Below, piece after piece: positions 55,548 through 64,000 of a DNA stretch of 64,000 nucleotides; position 1 is the first letter of the stretch, and each line of letters begins with the position of its first letter. The DNA comes from Alphaproteobacteria bacterium (GTDB lineage Bacteria; Pseudomonadota; Alphaproteobacteria; MPNO01; UBA830). The stretch is taken from NCBI GenBank assembly GCA_022822405.1, contig JAJEBT010000168.1, positions 97,996 to 161,995 of the forward strand, written 5' to 3'. The position numbers and the translations under genes are program-made. The notes under the pieces were generated by a model, which was given only the letters and a program-made list of their open reading frames with translations, searched no databases and had not been told where the DNA came from.

Positions 55548-56648
55548 ATGACACGAAGGCCCGCCAGGGAGCTCCGGCGCGGCTGGACGACCGGCGCCTG
55601 TGCGACGGCGGCGGCCAAGGCTGCCTACACGGCGCTGCTCACGGGCTCGTTCCCCGATCCGGTTCGCATCACGCTGCCGCGGGGAGAGACACCGGCTTTC
55701 GCGCTCGCAACCGAAGCGCTGTCCGCCAACTCGGCCCGCGCCGGAATCGTGAAGGACGCGGGCGACGATCCCGATGTCACCCACGGAGCGCTCGTGATCA
55801 GCGAGATCCGGCCCGGGCTGCCGGGCGCGGGCGTTGTCTTCCGCGCGGGCGACGGCGTCGGAACGGTGACGCGAGCAGGGCTGCCGCTCGGCGTCGGCGA
55901 ACCGGCGATCAACCCCGTGCCACGCTCCATGATGCGCGCAGCGATCACCGAGGTCGCCGAGGCCTGCGGCGGTGACGGCAACGTCACCATCACGGTTTCG
56001 GTCGAAGGCGGCGCCGAGCTCGCCACCAAGACATGGAATCCGCGCCTCGGGATCGAGGGCGGCATCTCGATCCTCGGAACCACTGGCATCGTCGTGCCGT
56101 ATTCCTGCGCGGCGTGGATCGAATCCATTCATCGCGGCATCGATGTCGCGCGCGCTGCGGGTGCGCCGGTCGTTGCCGGATGCACCGGGGCAACCTCCGA
56201 GGATGCCGTGCGCCGGATGCTGTCGCTTCCCGACTACGCGATGATCGACATGGGGGATTTTGCCGGCGGCATGCTCAAGTACCTGCGCAATCATCCCATT
56301 CCCGTCGCTTATATCGGCGGCGGGTTCGCGAAGATCACGAAGCTTGCGCAGGGGCATCTCGACCTGCATTCAGGCCGCAGCCAGGTGAATACGGAGAAGC
56401 TCGCCGCCCTCGCCATCTCCGCCGGCGCCAGCGATATAACGGGCCGCCGCATCGGGGCCGCGGGCTCGGCAGCCGAAGCGCTCGAGATCGCCCGCGCGGA
56501 CGGGGTGCCCCTGGGCGACGCCGTCGCGCTCGAAGCCCGGGAGACGGCCGCCCGGACCCTCGGCGACTCCGGCATCACCATCGGCGTTCTCGTCTTCGAC
56601 CGGGCCGGGAATCCGGTGGGAGAGGCAACGCCGCGGACCGATGGCTGA
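55548..56648 (+). CDS. cbiD: cobalt-precorrin-5B C1-methyltransferase type enzyme (CbiD)
   Basis: A 366-residue enzyme that methylates carbon 1 and removes the two-carbon fragment during ring contraction. The N-terminal LRRGWTTGACATAAAKAAYT is the unmistakable CbiD signature, and PNPVPRSMMR-like, GGISILGTTGIVVPYS and FAGGMLKYLR segments follow. It is the non-CobF solution to this step. It overlaps cobK by eight bases. Confidence 0.94.
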   Translation: MTRRPARELRRGWTTGACATAAAKAAYTALLTGSFPDPVRITLPRGETPAFALATEALSANSARAGIVKDAGDDPDVTHGALVISEIRPGLPGAGVVFRAGDGVGTVTRAGLPLGVGEPAINPVPRSMMRAAITEVAEACGGDGNVTITVSVEGGAELATKTWNPRLGIEGGISILGTTGIVVPYSCAAWIESIHRGIDVARAAGAPVVAGCTGATSEDAVRRMLSLPDYAMIDMGDFAGGMLKYLRNHPIPVAYIGGGFAKITKLAQGHLDLHSGRSQVNTEKLAALAISAGASDITGRRIGAAGSAAEALEIARADGVPLGDAVALEARETAARTLGDSGITIGVLVFDRAGNPVGEATPRTDG

Positions 56649-57387
56649 CCGGCCCCACATCCTGATACTCGGCGGGACCTCAGAAGCCGTGGACGTGGCC
56701 GAGGAACTCGCCGGACGCTGCAGCATCACCTATGCGCTTGCGGGCCGCACTGAAAGACCGGCCCTGCCCGCCGACTGCAAAGTCAGGATCGGCGGGTTTG
56801 GCGGCGCACGCGGCCTGGCCGAGTGGATGGAACAGACATCCGTGAGCGTGCTCGTGGACGCAACGCACCCCTTCGCGGCCGCCATCGCCGCCAACGCCGC
56901 AACAGCGGCTGCGGCAACGCGGACACCGAGACTGAAGCTGGTCCGTCCGGCCTGGATGGAAACGCCTGGCGATCGCTGGCGGCACGCACGCGATGTCGCC
57001 GAGGCGGCGCAGCTGATCGGAGATACCGCGCAGACCGTGTTTCTCGCGATCGGTTACCAGGAACTGGCAGCCTTCTCCGGCCTCGCAAAGCCCCGTTTCG
57101 TGGTGCGCACCATCGATCCGCACACCAGGATTCCGCTTCCTGGTGCAATTCATGTCACCGGACGCGGACCCTTCACGATCCGCCAGGAAACCGGACTGCT
57201 GCAGAGACACGGAATCGACGTCCTGGTCACGAGGAACTCCGGCGGACAGGCGACCCATGCCAAGATCGCCGCGGCGCGCGATACGGGCACGCCGATCGTC
57301 ATGATCGACCGGCCCCCACTGCCCGATGGCGAAGTCTGCACGGACACGCTCTGCGCCGTTTCCCGGGTTCTTGATCACCTGCGATAG
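56641..57387 (+). CDS. cobK: precorrin-6A reductase
   Basis: A 248-residue reductase that uses NADPH to reduce precorrin-6A. ILILGGTSEAVDVAEELAG at the N-terminus and VLVDATHPFAAAIAANA, then LVTRNSGGQATHAKIAAARDTG are the CobK/CbiJ signatures. Its start overlaps the cbiD stop. The locus so far contains SUMT, a,c-diamide synthase, CbiD and CobK, and the remaining cob genes must lie elsewhere. Confidence 0.94.
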   Translation: MADRPHILILGGTSEAVDVAEELAGRCSITYALAGRTERPALPADCKVRIGGFGGARGLAEWMEQTSVSVLVDATHPFAAAIAANAATAAAATRTPRLKLVRPAWMETPGDRWRHARDVAEAAQLIGDTAQTVFLAIGYQELAAFSGLAKPRFVVRTIDPHTRIPLPGAIHVTGRGPFTIRQETGLLQRHGIDVLVTRNSGGQATHAKIAAARDTGTPIVMIDRPPLPDGEVCTDTLCAVSRVLDHLR

Positions 57388-57776
57388 GCGATCCCGCCCG
57401 CTCGAACGGGTTTCCGTGATGGCCACCCGTCAGAGGCATCTGAACGTGGCGCCAGCCGAAGCAGCAAGCCCATGTCGACATCCCGCATCCGGCGGCACCG
57501 GTTCGCGAAGGAGCAGACGGTAGAATCGCCTTTTCGGCTGAGCGAAAGTCTCCCGGTCAGGAACAATCCCTGCGGCAACCGACATGCCGGCATCCCGGGC
57601 AGACAGAAACGGAAACAAGCCGCAATCGTCGTATCGCCCTCCCGTTGATCCTTTTCTACCCGATGGTTATGGTCATCCACACTGGCGAACCGGACAGGGA
57701 TTTCCTGCGTTTTCGTACGAATTCGGCAGGGTTTCCGCCTTGACGGCGACGGCAAGGCTTTCCCGCATGGCGAGAT
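57388..57776. other. 389-bp gene-free region after cobK
   Basis: No coding frame is convincing on either strand, and no RNA gene is recognisable. A search by eye for a cobalamin riboswitch was negative. A short CCCG/CGGG hairpin with a trailing TTT lies at about 57398-57414 and could end the cob transcript. The rest would hold the promoter of the exported protein gene. Confidence 0.45.
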
Positions 57777-57779
57777 GTG

Positions 57780-58424
57780 ATGACAGCATACAAGGTTCTT
57801 TCCGGCCTGATTGCGGCCGCCGTTCTCACGGCCATGGCCGGCATGGATGGCTCAGTGGCAGGAACCGTCGACCGTGACATCTCGGGCCAGCGGATCGAAC
57901 TCTCCAAATGGCGCAAGATCGAGGCCGGGACGCTCGTGATCGACGTTTCCGGTCTCGGCCCCATGCGGATTTCCAAGGCACAGGAGCGGTGGCGGAACAA
58001 CCGGGTCGTTCAGCAAAGGGGCTGGTTCGAGGGCGGCTGGCTTCTGGTGGAACACTCGCCGGCAGGGCTGTTTGGTCCAAGAACGACCGAAGCCTATGCC
58101 GATCCGGCCCTGTCGGAGAATGTCCTGAAGCGGTTCTTCAAGAGAAAGAAGCAGCGTTTTGTCATCGAGGCCGAACGGGCGGTCCAGAAACCGAGAGACC
58201 GGCGCGGCTGGCTCCGCCGCGCGCGGGGTCTGCCCGATGGCCGAACCTGCAGGTTCGCATCGCTGGCGTTCCTGAGTAAAGGTGCAGAACATCGGGCCGA
58301 CGGCAGAGAAGTGTTCGATACCATCATCACCGTGAGCGACTGCTCGGGGAAACGCACACTTGACGACTTCGAGAACTTTGCCCTGCAACTCAGGCTTGCG
58401 TCACCGCCAGACCCGGCCCAGTGA
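57780..58424 (+). CDS. exported protein of unknown function
   Basis: A 214-residue protein with a signal peptide (MTAYKVLSGLIAAAVLTAMAG) and a mature part rich in Trp, Arg and aromatic residues: SKWRKIEAGTLVIDVSGLG, RWRNNRVVQQRGWFEGGWLLVEH, and a basic segment KRFFKRKKQRFVIEAERAV. Two cysteines in the C-terminal part (TCRFAS and SDCSGKR) could form a disulfide. I do not recognise the family. It is convergent with parB, next to the partition locus. The ATG at 57780 is preferred over a GTG just before it. Confidence 0.7.
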   Translation: MTAYKVLSGLIAAAVLTAMAGMDGSVAGTVDRDISGQRIELSKWRKIEAGTLVIDVSGLGPMRISKAQERWRNNRVVQQRGWFEGGWLLVEHSPAGLFGPRTTEAYADPALSENVLKRFFKRKKQRFVIEAERAVQKPRDRRGWLRRARGLPDGRTCRFASLAFLSKGAEHRADGREVFDTIITVSDCSGKRTLDDFENFALQLRLASPPDPAQ

Positions 58425-58700
58425 TCCCAATCACATAACACACTGATATAAATTGTAAATATCTATCCTTATAATGGGCATGTGCTGCCGGCGCGGTGTC
58501 GACGCGAGAAATGTTCCTGTTTTGTTTCGGCTCTCGCTGCCCTGTTTCCGACCATCGGTCGACAACACATCCTGGCTGCCGCATCGCAACGACAGCATGT
58601 GAAGACCGGCACTGTTGGTGAAGCTATCGATTCCCGGGGTTCGCGCCGACGCGGCGGCCCGCCGCGTTCCGTGCCGCACAGGTCACCGGCAAACTACAGA

Positions 58701-59561
58701 TTAGTCGGTACTCAAGCGCGTGATCAGATCGTCGAGCTGTTCAAGGGACGTGTAGGACAGCGTCAGCTTACCGCCCGCGCCGCGAGTGGCGATGCTGACC
58801 CTGAGACCGAGTCGGTTGCTCAGCCTTTTTTCGAGCGCCACGGTATCGGCGTCCCTTGCGCCGCCGGTACCGCGACGGCCACGCCGCTTTCCACCGGCAA
58901 CACGTTCCTCGGTAGCGCGCACCGAGAGACTTTCCGCAACGATTTCACGTGCCATCGCCGCCGGGTCGGCCGCACCGAGTATGGCCCGGGCATGCCCCGC
59001 CGTCAGCGTTCCCTCGCCAACCATGGCGCGAACCTCGTCGGGCAGTTCGAGCAGCCGCAGAGTGTTGGCGACGTGAGGGCGGCTCTTGCCGACGATGACC
59101 GCGACCTCGGCCTGGGTCTTTCCGAACTCCCGCGCCAGCCTTTCATAGGCCTCGGCTTCCTCGAGAGGCGATAGATCGTCGCGCTGCAGGTTTTCCACGA
59201 GGGCGACAGCGAGCGCCTCTTCGTCGCCGAGGCTGCGAATGACGACCGGCACTTCGTGAATCCCGGCCTGCTGGGCCGCCCGCCAGCGCCGTTCTCCGGC
59301 GACAATCTCGAAGAGATCAGGCTCGCTGGCGCTCGGGCGGACGATCAGGGGTTGCAGAACCCCCTTGTCGCGTACCGAGCGCACCAGATCGGCGAGTTCC
59401 GCCTCTCCGAAAACCCGGCGCGGCTGAAGCGGACTTGCAACAAGGCTGCTGATCGGAAGGGTCCGCATCGCCCGTCCGCCAGCGTCGCCAGCGCCGAGCC
59501 TGTCGCCGAAAAGAGCCTCGAGGCCCCTCCCCAGCCGGCGATTTTCCTCGCCGACGCTCAC
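58701..59561 (-). CDS. parB: chromosome partition protein ParB
   Basis: A 286-residue CTPase and DNA-clamp that loads at parS. The N-terminal LGRGLEALFGD, the PLQPRRVFGEAELADL and GERRWRAAQQAG blocks (nucleotide-binding, residues about 40-100), and the helix-turn-helix KTQAEVAVIVGKSRPHVANT are all present. The start overlaps the parA stop as GTGA. Two perfect parS sites lie within 3.6 kb at 61022 and 63108. Confidence 0.96.
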   Translation of the reverse strand: MSVGEENRRLGRGLEALFGDRLGAGDAGGRAMRTLPISSLVASPLQPRRVFGEAELADLVRSVRDKGVLQPLIVRPSASEPDLFEIVAGERRWRAAQQAGIHEVPVVIRSLGDEEALAVALVENLQRDDLSPLEEAEAYERLAREFGKTQAEVAVIVGKSRPHVANTLRLLELPDEVRAMVGEGTLTAGHARAILGAADPAAMAREIVAESLSVRATEERVAGGKRRGRRGTGGARDADTVALEKRLSNRLGLRVSIATRGAGGKLTLSYTSLEQLDDLITRLSTD

Positions 59562-60385
59562 GGCCTCCCCCGCTCGAGAAATTCGCTTGCAAGAGCAACA
59601 TAGGCGCGGGATCCGGCGCAGTTCAGGTCGTAGAAAAGGGCCGGCTTGCCGTGCGACGGCGCTTCGGAAACCCTGACGTTCCTCGGGATGACGGTGTCGA
59701 ACACCCGGTCGCCGAAATACCCGCGCACGTTCTCGCTGACTTCTCCGGACAGGCGGTTGCGGGAATCGTACATCGTCAGGAGAATCCCCTGCAGCTCGAG
59801 ATCGGGGTTGAAGGATGCCTTGACGTGCTCGACGGTGCGCATCAGTTGGCCGAGCCCTTCAAGCGGCAGGAATTCGCATTGCATCGGTACGATCACGGCG
59901 TCGGCCGCTGCCAGCCCGTTTATCGTGAGCAGGCCCAGCGCCGGCGGACAGTCGATGAGAATGTGGTCGTACCGGGTCACGGCGGGCTGCAGGGCCTGCC
60001 GCAGCCGCTCCTGGCCCCGCGCGACATTTGCCATCTCGACGTCGGCTGCCGACAGATCAATCGTGGCGGGGACGATGTCAAGATTCGGCACGCCGGTCTC
60101 CATTGCGACATCCGCAAACCGGAAGGCGTCGACCAGAAGCCCGTAGGTGCCCGCAGTACGCGCATCGTGAGCGATGCCGAAGCCCGTCGAGGCGTTGCCC
60201 TGGGGGTCGAGATCGACCACCAGCACCCGCTTGCCGAAAACCGCCAGCGCCGTTGCCAGGTTGATCGCCGTCGTTGTCTTGCCGACGCCGCCCTTCTGGT
60301 TGGCGATTGCAACGACATGTGCGCGAGCCGTTTCCGCACCGGATGCCGGGGGCTTGTCGCCGGACTCGATCGAGATGTCGCTCAT
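59558..60385 (-). CDS. parA: chromosome partition ATPase ParA
   Basis: A 275-residue deviant-Walker ATPase that moves ParB-bound origins. The P-loop KGGVGKTTT with its signature lysine is near residues 32-40, and DLDPQGNASTGFG and DCPPALGLLTING follow. The ATG at 60385 is preferred over an in-frame TTG two codons earlier. It lies 30 nt downstream of rsmG in the standard mnmG-rsmG-parA-parB order. Confidence 0.97.
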   Translation of the reverse strand: MSDISIESGDKPPASGAETARAHVVAIANQKGGVGKTTTAINLATALAVFGKRVLVVDLDPQGNASTGFGIAHDARTAGTYGLLVDAFRFADVAMETGVPNLDIVPATIDLSAADVEMANVARGQERLRQALQPAVTRYDHILIDCPPALGLLTINGLAAADAVIVPMQCEFLPLEGLGQLMRTVEHVKASFNPDLELQGILLTMYDSRNRLSGEVSENVRGYFGDRVFDTVIPRNVRVSEAPSHGKPALFYDLNCAGSRAYVALASEFLERGRP

Positions 60386-60415
60386 CTTCAACCTGTCACC
60401 TGCCTGCCGGCGTCA

Positions 60416-61126
60416 TCATTTTGCTGGCGACGCCTGGGAGTCCGCGTTTCCGATCGGCGCCACTCCGCCAAGCCGCAGAACGCGCGCGGACGGAGCGCTC
60501 AAGCTCGCAAAGGACTCGACCTGCATTGTCCAGCGTTCTTCGGCGGCGGTCAATTCGTCGCGCCAGTTTCTTCCCTTGAGGAACAAGCAGCAGCGGGGTT
60601 TCAGTAAATCAGCAAAAAAACAAAGTTTTTCGAGATGCCCAAGGGCTCGCGCGACCAAGATGTCGACGGCCCAACCCCCCGGTTCCGACGCCAGGGATTC
60701 GATTCGGTCATTGATGACGGTTGCCGGCGCCCCGGTCACCCGTACGGCTTCACGAAGAAACGCGCACTTGCGCGAATCCGCGTCTATAAGAAGCGTCGGC
60801 CGTCCGGTGGCAATGGCGAGCACGAGCCCGGGGAAGCCGGCACCGCTGCCGAGATCGGCAATCGCCCGGACCGGGCCGGCCGGCGACGGCATCAGGGCGG
60901 CGAGTTGAACCGAATCGAGCATGTGACGGCGCCAGACATCGGAGAGCGTCGACGGCGCCACAAGATTGATGGAAGCCTGCCACTTGACGAGAAGATCGGC
61001 ATAGAGCTGCAGGCGATCGAGTGTTTCACGTGAAACATCGGCGATTCGGGCGAATTCGGCGGGACTCAGGGACCCTGTCCGGGCGGTCGCCGGCGGCACG
61101 GCTGCGCCAGGCTCAGGCGGCGTCAC
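60416..61126 (-). CDS. rsmG: 16S rRNA (guanine-N7) methyltransferase RsmG/GidB (GTG start)
   Basis: A 236-residue SAM methyltransferase that modifies G527 of 16S rRNA. The SAM-binding [15 protein letters not shown] is intact, and the N-terminal [28 protein letters not shown] is typical; the VSRET codons here carry a parS site at 61022-61037. It overlaps the end of mnmG by 14 nt and starts with GTG. Confidence 0.95.
   Translation of the reverse strand: MTPPEPGAAVPPATARTGSLSPAEFARIADVSRETLDRLQLYADLLVKWQASINLVAPSTLSDVWRRHMLDSVQLAALMPSPAGPVRAIADLGSGAGFPGLVLAIATGRPTLLIDADSRKCAFLREAVRVTGAPATVINDRIESLASEPGGWAVDILVARALGHLEKLCFFADLLKPRCCLFLKGRNWRDELTAAEERWTMQVESFASLSAPSARVLRLGGVAPIGNADSQASPAK
61022..61037. 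promoter_or_regulatory. parS site 1, inside rsmG
   Basis: A perfect 16-bp palindrome, TGTTTCACGTGAAACA, matching the bacterial parS consensus. It falls in rsmG codons for the conserved VSRET segment, as in many bacteria. Confidence 0.93.
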
Positions 61127-63020
61127 GATGCCGGCCAGCTCCGGGCTGCCCGCCAGTGGGCCGGATGTGGCGAAGCAGCGCCGTCAGCGCTGCCGGGGTC
61201 ATCCCGGGAATCCGGCTTGCGGCGCCGAGCGTAGCCGGGCGCGCGCCCTCGAGTTTCTCGCGCGCCTCGTTTGACAGCCCCCCGATCTGGCGAAAATCAA
61301 GGTCCGCAGGCAGTTCCAGCGCTTCGTCCCTGCGGAACGCGTCGATGTCGGCCTGCTGACGGTCAAGATAGCCGGCATAGCGTGAATCGTTGGCGATCTG
61401 GCGCAGGATCGGCGCCGGAATCCCGGCGACGGCCGGCCAGATACGGGCCAGGACGTCGGCTGTCACGCCGGGCTGGCCGACGAGCTTGAGGGCGCTGCGC
61501 GCGACACCGTCCTGCGCGGCCGCGACGCCGTGCGCGCCGAGCGTCCGGGGAGATGCCGACAATCCGGCCAGTGTCTTCCGCGCGGTGGCGAGATTGTTCA
61601 TCTTTCGCGCAAATGCCGCGGCGCGCTCCGACGAAACGCAGCCGGCCCGGATGCCGGCCGGCGTGAGACGCTGATCCGCATTGTCGGCGCGCAGGAGAAG
61701 GCGATATTCGGCGCGCGAGGTGAACATCCGGTACGGTTCGGGCGCGCCGCGGGTGATCAGGTCGTCGATCATGACCCCGATATAGGCGTCGGCACGGTCG
61801 AGCGTGAACGGATCCGCGCCCGTCGCCGCCCGCGCCGCGTTGATGCCGGCGATCAGCCCCTGCGCCGCGGCCTCCTCATAGCCGGTGGTGCCGTTTATCT
61901 GCCCGGCGAGGTACAGGCCGCGGACTGTCGTGACCTCGAGCGTCGGACGGAGCGCGCGCGGATCGACGAAGTCGTATTCGATCGCGTAGCCCGGTCGGAT
62001 CATTCGCGCCTTTTCCAGCCCGGGAATGCAGGCGAGCATCTCCAGCTGCACCTCTTCGGGCAGCGACGTCGATATCCCGTTTGGATAAATTGTTGAATCG
62101 TCGAGCCCCTCTGGCTCGAGAACGATCCGGTGCCGGTCACGGTCGCCAAAGCGCACCACCTTGTCCTCGATCGAGGGACAGTATCGCGGTCCGGATGCGC
62201 TGATCTGTCCGGAATACATGGGCGCCCGGTGCAGGTTGGCTTGGATGATGTCATGTACGCGTTCATTGGTATAGGTAACGTGACAGGCGACCTGCGGCAC
62301 GCGGATACGGTCGGTGAGGGTCGAGAACGGTTCCGGCGGATCGTCGCCCTCGAGGACTTCCAGCGCATCTCGATCGATGGTGCTGCCGTCGAGCCTGGGC
62401 GGCGTCCCGGTCTTGAGGCGCCCGAGCGCCAAGCCGCACCTGTCGAGCGTCCGCGACAGGCCATGGGCCGGCGGCTCCCCGACCCGACCGGCAGGAATCC
62501 TGCGTTCCCCGATATGGATCAACCCACCGAGAAATGTCCCGGTCGTCAGCACCACGGCCGCCGCCCGGATGGTTTTGCCGTCTGTCAATTCGACACCGGA
62601 CACTGACAGAGAGCCCCGGCCTTCGCCGGTCAGAAGATCCTCGACACCGCCCTCGCGGATCTCGAGATTTTCCTGGGCGGCAAGGATATCCTGCATTGCG
62701 CTTCTGTAGAGCGCCCTGTCCGCCTGCGCTCTCGGGCCCTGGACCGCGGGTCCCTTGCTGCGGTTGAGGATCCGGAACTGGATTCCCGCGCGGTCCGTCG
62801 CGCGCCCCATGACGCCGTCGAGCGCATCGATCTCCCGGACCAGATGCCCCTTGCCAAGGCCGCCGATGGCCGGGTTGCAGGACATCTCGCCGATGGTGTC
62901 GCGTCTATGGGTGACAAGCAGGGTACGGGCGCCGGCACGGGCAGCCGCGGCCGCAGCCTCGCAGCCGGCGTGGCCACCACCGACCACGATCACATCGTAA
63001 GAGAAAACCGATCCTGACAT
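61113..63020 (-). CDS. mnmG: tRNA uridine-5-carboxymethylaminomethyl modification enzyme MnmG/GidA
   Basis: A 635-residue FAD protein that, with MnmE, modifies wobble U34 of tRNAs. The FAD Rossmann motif [20 protein letters not shown] opens the protein, and [49 protein letters not shown] and [21 protein letters not shown] follow. The partner gene mnmE, normally just upstream, is not in the 430 bp before an IS21 element begins. Confidence 0.97.
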   Translation of the reverse strand: MSGSVFSYDVIVVGGGHAGCEAAAAAARAGARTLLVTHRRDTIGEMSCNPAIGGLGKGHLVREIDALDGVMGRATDRAGIQFRILNRSKGPAVQGPRAQADRALYRSAMQDILAAQENLEIREGGVEDLLTGEGRGSLSVSGVELTDGKTIRAAAVVLTTGTFLGGLIHIGERRIPAGRVGEPPAHGLSRTLDRCGLALGRLKTGTPPRLDGSTIDRDALEVLEGDDPPEPFSTLTDRIRVPQVACHVTYTNERVHDIIQANLHRAPMYSGQISASGPRYCPSIEDKVVRFGDRDRHRIVLEPEGLDDSTIYPNGISTSLPEEVQLEMLACIPGLEKARMIRPGYAIEYDFVDPRALRPTLEVTTVRGLYLAGQINGTTGYEEAAAQGLIAGINAARAATGADPFTLDRADAYIGVMIDDLITRGAPEPYRMFTSRAEYRLLLRADNADQRLTPAGIRAGCVSSERAAAFARKMNNLATARKTLAGLSASPRTLGAHGVAAAQDGVARSALKLVGQPGVTADVLARIWPAVAGIPAPILRQIANDSRYAGYLDRQQADIDAFRRDEALELPADLDFRQIGGLSNEAREKLEGARPATLGAASRIPGMTPAALTALLRHIRPTGGQPGAGRHRDAA

Positions 63021-63026
63021 GCGCCC

Positions 63027-63055
63027 TGTCTAGAACGGTCGCCCTGCGTTGTAAA
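63027..63055 (-). promoter_or_regulatory. possible promoter of the mnmG-rsmG-parAB cluster
   Basis: On minus, TTTACA (63055-63050), a 17-nt spacer and TAGACA (63032-63027). The -35 box differs from consensus at one base; the -10 box is weak. The -10 box lies only six bases before the mnmG ATG, so the transcript would have almost no leader. Confidence 0.4.
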
Positions 63056-63107
63056 GGCCGGCACCGCGCTCGGCGCGGAGCGGGACCGGGAGCGCGCGGC
63101 CGCACGA

Positions 63108-63123
63108 TGTTTCACGTGAAACA
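63108..63123. promoter_or_regulatory. parS site 2, upstream of mnmG
   Basis: A second perfect TGTTTCACGTGAAACA, 87 bp upstream of the mnmG start and 2.1 kb from the first site. The flanks (T then CGG on the right) match those of site 1. Confidence 0.93.
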
Positions 63124-63431
63124 TCGGTTCGGGGACCGCCGACGGCACGGATCAACAGCGCGCCCTTCCACTGAACATGCCACGAGTGGGGACAGCTGCC
63201 GCGGGAGGCCGGTCCCGAACGCCATCACGCGAAACCACCACGACGACCAGACGGTCTCCGCTGGTGGCGGCGCAAATTTACGTGTGTCTACACGGATATT
63301 CTTCGCCCTGACGAAGGGGTCGGGAAGACGAGGTTGCGCGAAAGCGTGTAGGGGCCGAAACGAAGCAGTGCCCGGGCGACGCCCGAAAGCAGCGATCGGG
63401 GAACGAGCCAACGGAAATTTATTTAATATAT
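63124..63431. other. 308-bp region between parS site 2 and the IS21 end
   Basis: No gene is supported on either strand. In particular, there is no mnmE C-terminus, which normally ends in a short CIGK-like sequence just before mnmG. The last 20 bases become AT-rich (63412-63431), marking a probable insertion point. Confidence 0.5.
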
Positions 63432-63451
63432 TGAAAATACGCCAAATTATT

Positions 63452-63541
63452 GCCGAATATCACCAATTTAGCCGGTGAATATCATCCAATGTAGCCGCCC
63501 AATATCATCCAACGTAGCCGCCCGGTATCAGCAAAGTAGCC
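63452..63541. repeat. four tandem terminal repeats of the IS21 element
   Basis: Four copies of about 22-23 bp: 63452-63473, 63474-63496, 63497-63519 and 63520-63541. Each contains a core like AATATCATCCAA followed by TAGCC; copies 2 and 3 are the most alike. A degenerate copy may precede them at 63432-63453. IS21 transposases bind multiple repeats near the element ends. Confidence 0.85.
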
Positions 63542-63757
63542 ACCCCGGAGCGAAGCGACGCGATCACGTTGCAGTGGGCAGTGTTCCCTGTGCGGTTTCT
63601 CCATCGTTGATACCATCGCCGAAGGCCTGGTGGCAAGGCGGTGGGGCATGGTGCGCGCGCGACGCGTGACCCCTCACGAGTCGGAGCGTCGGGTGCGCGC
63701 CATGCTGTGGCATGCTGTCTCGTTTTGCACGGTCCCCCGGAGCGGAGCGACGCAGGC

Positions 63758-63774
63758 GCCGCGCTCGGCGCGGC
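63758..63774 (-). terminator. hairpin just after the istB stop codon
   Basis: GCCGCGC and GCGCGGC pair perfectly around loop TCG, 16 bases beyond the istB stop in its direction of transcription. No T run follows. Confidence 0.45.
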
Positions 63775-63789
63775 CCCCCCTTGTCGCGT

Positions 63790-64000
63790 TCATGACTTTG
63801 TTCCGGTGCCGGTGTCGTCGGTGCGCATGGAGGTGCCGTGGAGCTTGAAGCGGATGGCGCCATGGACGAGGCGGTCGAGGATGGCGTCGGCGAGGGTTGG
63901 ATCGTTGAGTTGCCGGTGCCAGTCGGCGACGGGCAGCTGGGAGGTGACGATCACCGAGCGGCGGCCGAAGCGGTCGTCGAGGATTTCGAGGAGGTCGCGG
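63790..64000 (-). CDS. istB: IS21-family helper ATPase IstB, C-terminal 69 residues
   Basis: The visible part reads [20 protein letters not shown], then [20 protein letters not shown] and [17 protein letters not shown], which is the end of IstB with the sensor segment [10 protein letters not shown]. IstB is the AAA+ helper of the IstA transposase. The gene enters from the right edge and ends at 63790 with a short hydrophilic tail ([10 protein letters not shown]). Confidence 0.92.
   Translation of the reverse strand, partial: RDLLEILDDRFGRRSVIVTSQLPVADWHRQLNDPTLADAILDRLVHGAIRFKLHGTSMRTDDTGTGTKS

Larger units (their letters stand above)
63432..64000 (-). mobile_element. IS21-family insertion sequence, istB-side end, cut by window edge
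   Basis: The element is recognised by the istB 3' end (63790-64000) and by an array of four terminal repeats (63452-63541) of the kind found at IS21-family ends. The outer limit is set at about 63432, where AT-rich chromosome gives way to a degenerate fifth repeat copy; the exact tip and target duplication are not visible. istA and the other end lie beyond 64000. Confidence 0.75.

Noticed and set aside
53150..55975. A 941-codon open frame on plus across cobB and cobA
   Set aside because: Antisense to two well-identified corrin genes; no recognisable domain.
57375..57755. A 126-codon minus frame after cobK
   Set aside because: Arg/Pro/Ser-rich, no ribosome site, overlaps the cobK end, and no family pattern. 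Treated as non-coding.
63124..63431. Remnant of mnmE upstream of mnmG
   Set aside because: No frame on minus resembles the MnmE C-terminus or its final cysteine motif.
63452..63541. CRISPR array
   Set aside because: The repeats are directly tandem with no spacers and vary in sequence. They lie at an IS21 end, where such repeats are expected.

Overview
The window is a GC-rich (roughly two-thirds G+C by eye) piece of an alphaproteobacterial chromosome, most like the Rhodospirillales and allied lineages. The evidence is a GcrA cell-cycle regulator, a SAM-II riboswitch before metZ, a mnmG-rsmG-parA-parB partition cluster with two perfect parS palindromes, the argD-argF pair, the rpmH-rnpA-yidD-yidC-engB cluster, ApaG, and many ABC/TRAP uptake systems next to acyl-CoA and aromatic oxygenase genes. 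The par/mnmG cluster suggests that the right end lies near the replication origin. No oriC was identified.

Layout. 1-3.9 kb (minus strand): a peptide-type ABC permease (cut by the window edge), its binding protein and an amidase. 3.9-7.4 kb (minus): engB, yidC, yidD, rnpA and a TTG-started rpmH under a recognisable promoter. 7.5-11.2 kb: a small unknown protein, a DMT exporter and a large MscS-type channel. 11.2-20.0 kb: a probable aromatic-compound uptake and oxidation island, with a Rieske dioxygenase alpha/beta pair and an ABM-domain protein on minus, diverging from an HpaB-type hydroxylase and a complete branched-chain-type ABC transporter on plus. 20.1-25.8 kb: argD, argF, a decayed Fic gene, a promoter with SAM-II riboswitch, metZ, apaG and trkH. 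25.8-31.3 kb: a lipoprotein, tRNA-Val(CAC), a cupin, a VOC protein, gcrA, nudC, pheA and kdsB.

31.6-38.5 kb: a TRAP transporter (dctP, dctQ, dctM) with an intercistronic hairpin, a dienelactone hydrolase, a membrane-anchored cytochrome c, an SDR, a rhomboid protease and a flavin-type oxidase. 38.5-46 kb: two tandem AEC carriers, a MarR regulator, a PduO-type cobalamin adenosyltransferase, a VOC protein, a MaoC dehydratase, a PcaF-like thiolase, RidA, a miniature inverted-repeat element and a WYL regulator. 46-53 kb: a TauD-type dioxygenase, enoyl-CoA hydratase, alpha/beta hydrolase, MetE-core methyltransferase, small unknown proteins and an HpxW/YwrD-type gamma-glutamyltransferase homologue. 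53.2-57.4 kb: corrin-ring genes cobA and cobB diverging from cbiD and cobK. 57.8-63.1 kb: an exported unknown protein, parB, parA, rsmG and mnmG. The last 0.5 kb is the istB end of an IS21-family element.

Functionally, the window joins housekeeping genes to a heterotrophic lifestyle that scavenges peptides, organic acids and aromatic or CoA-linked carbon. Cobalamin synthesis and adenosylation are both represented. The most checkable regulatory findings are the promoter plus SAM-II element before metZ, the paired parS sites, a 28-bp palindrome between the thiolase and RidA genes, and possibly leaderless transcripts such as nudC. I found no CRISPR array, prophage or clearly new multi-gene system. 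The best candidates for new biology are the 11.2-20 kb catabolic island and several small unknown genes.
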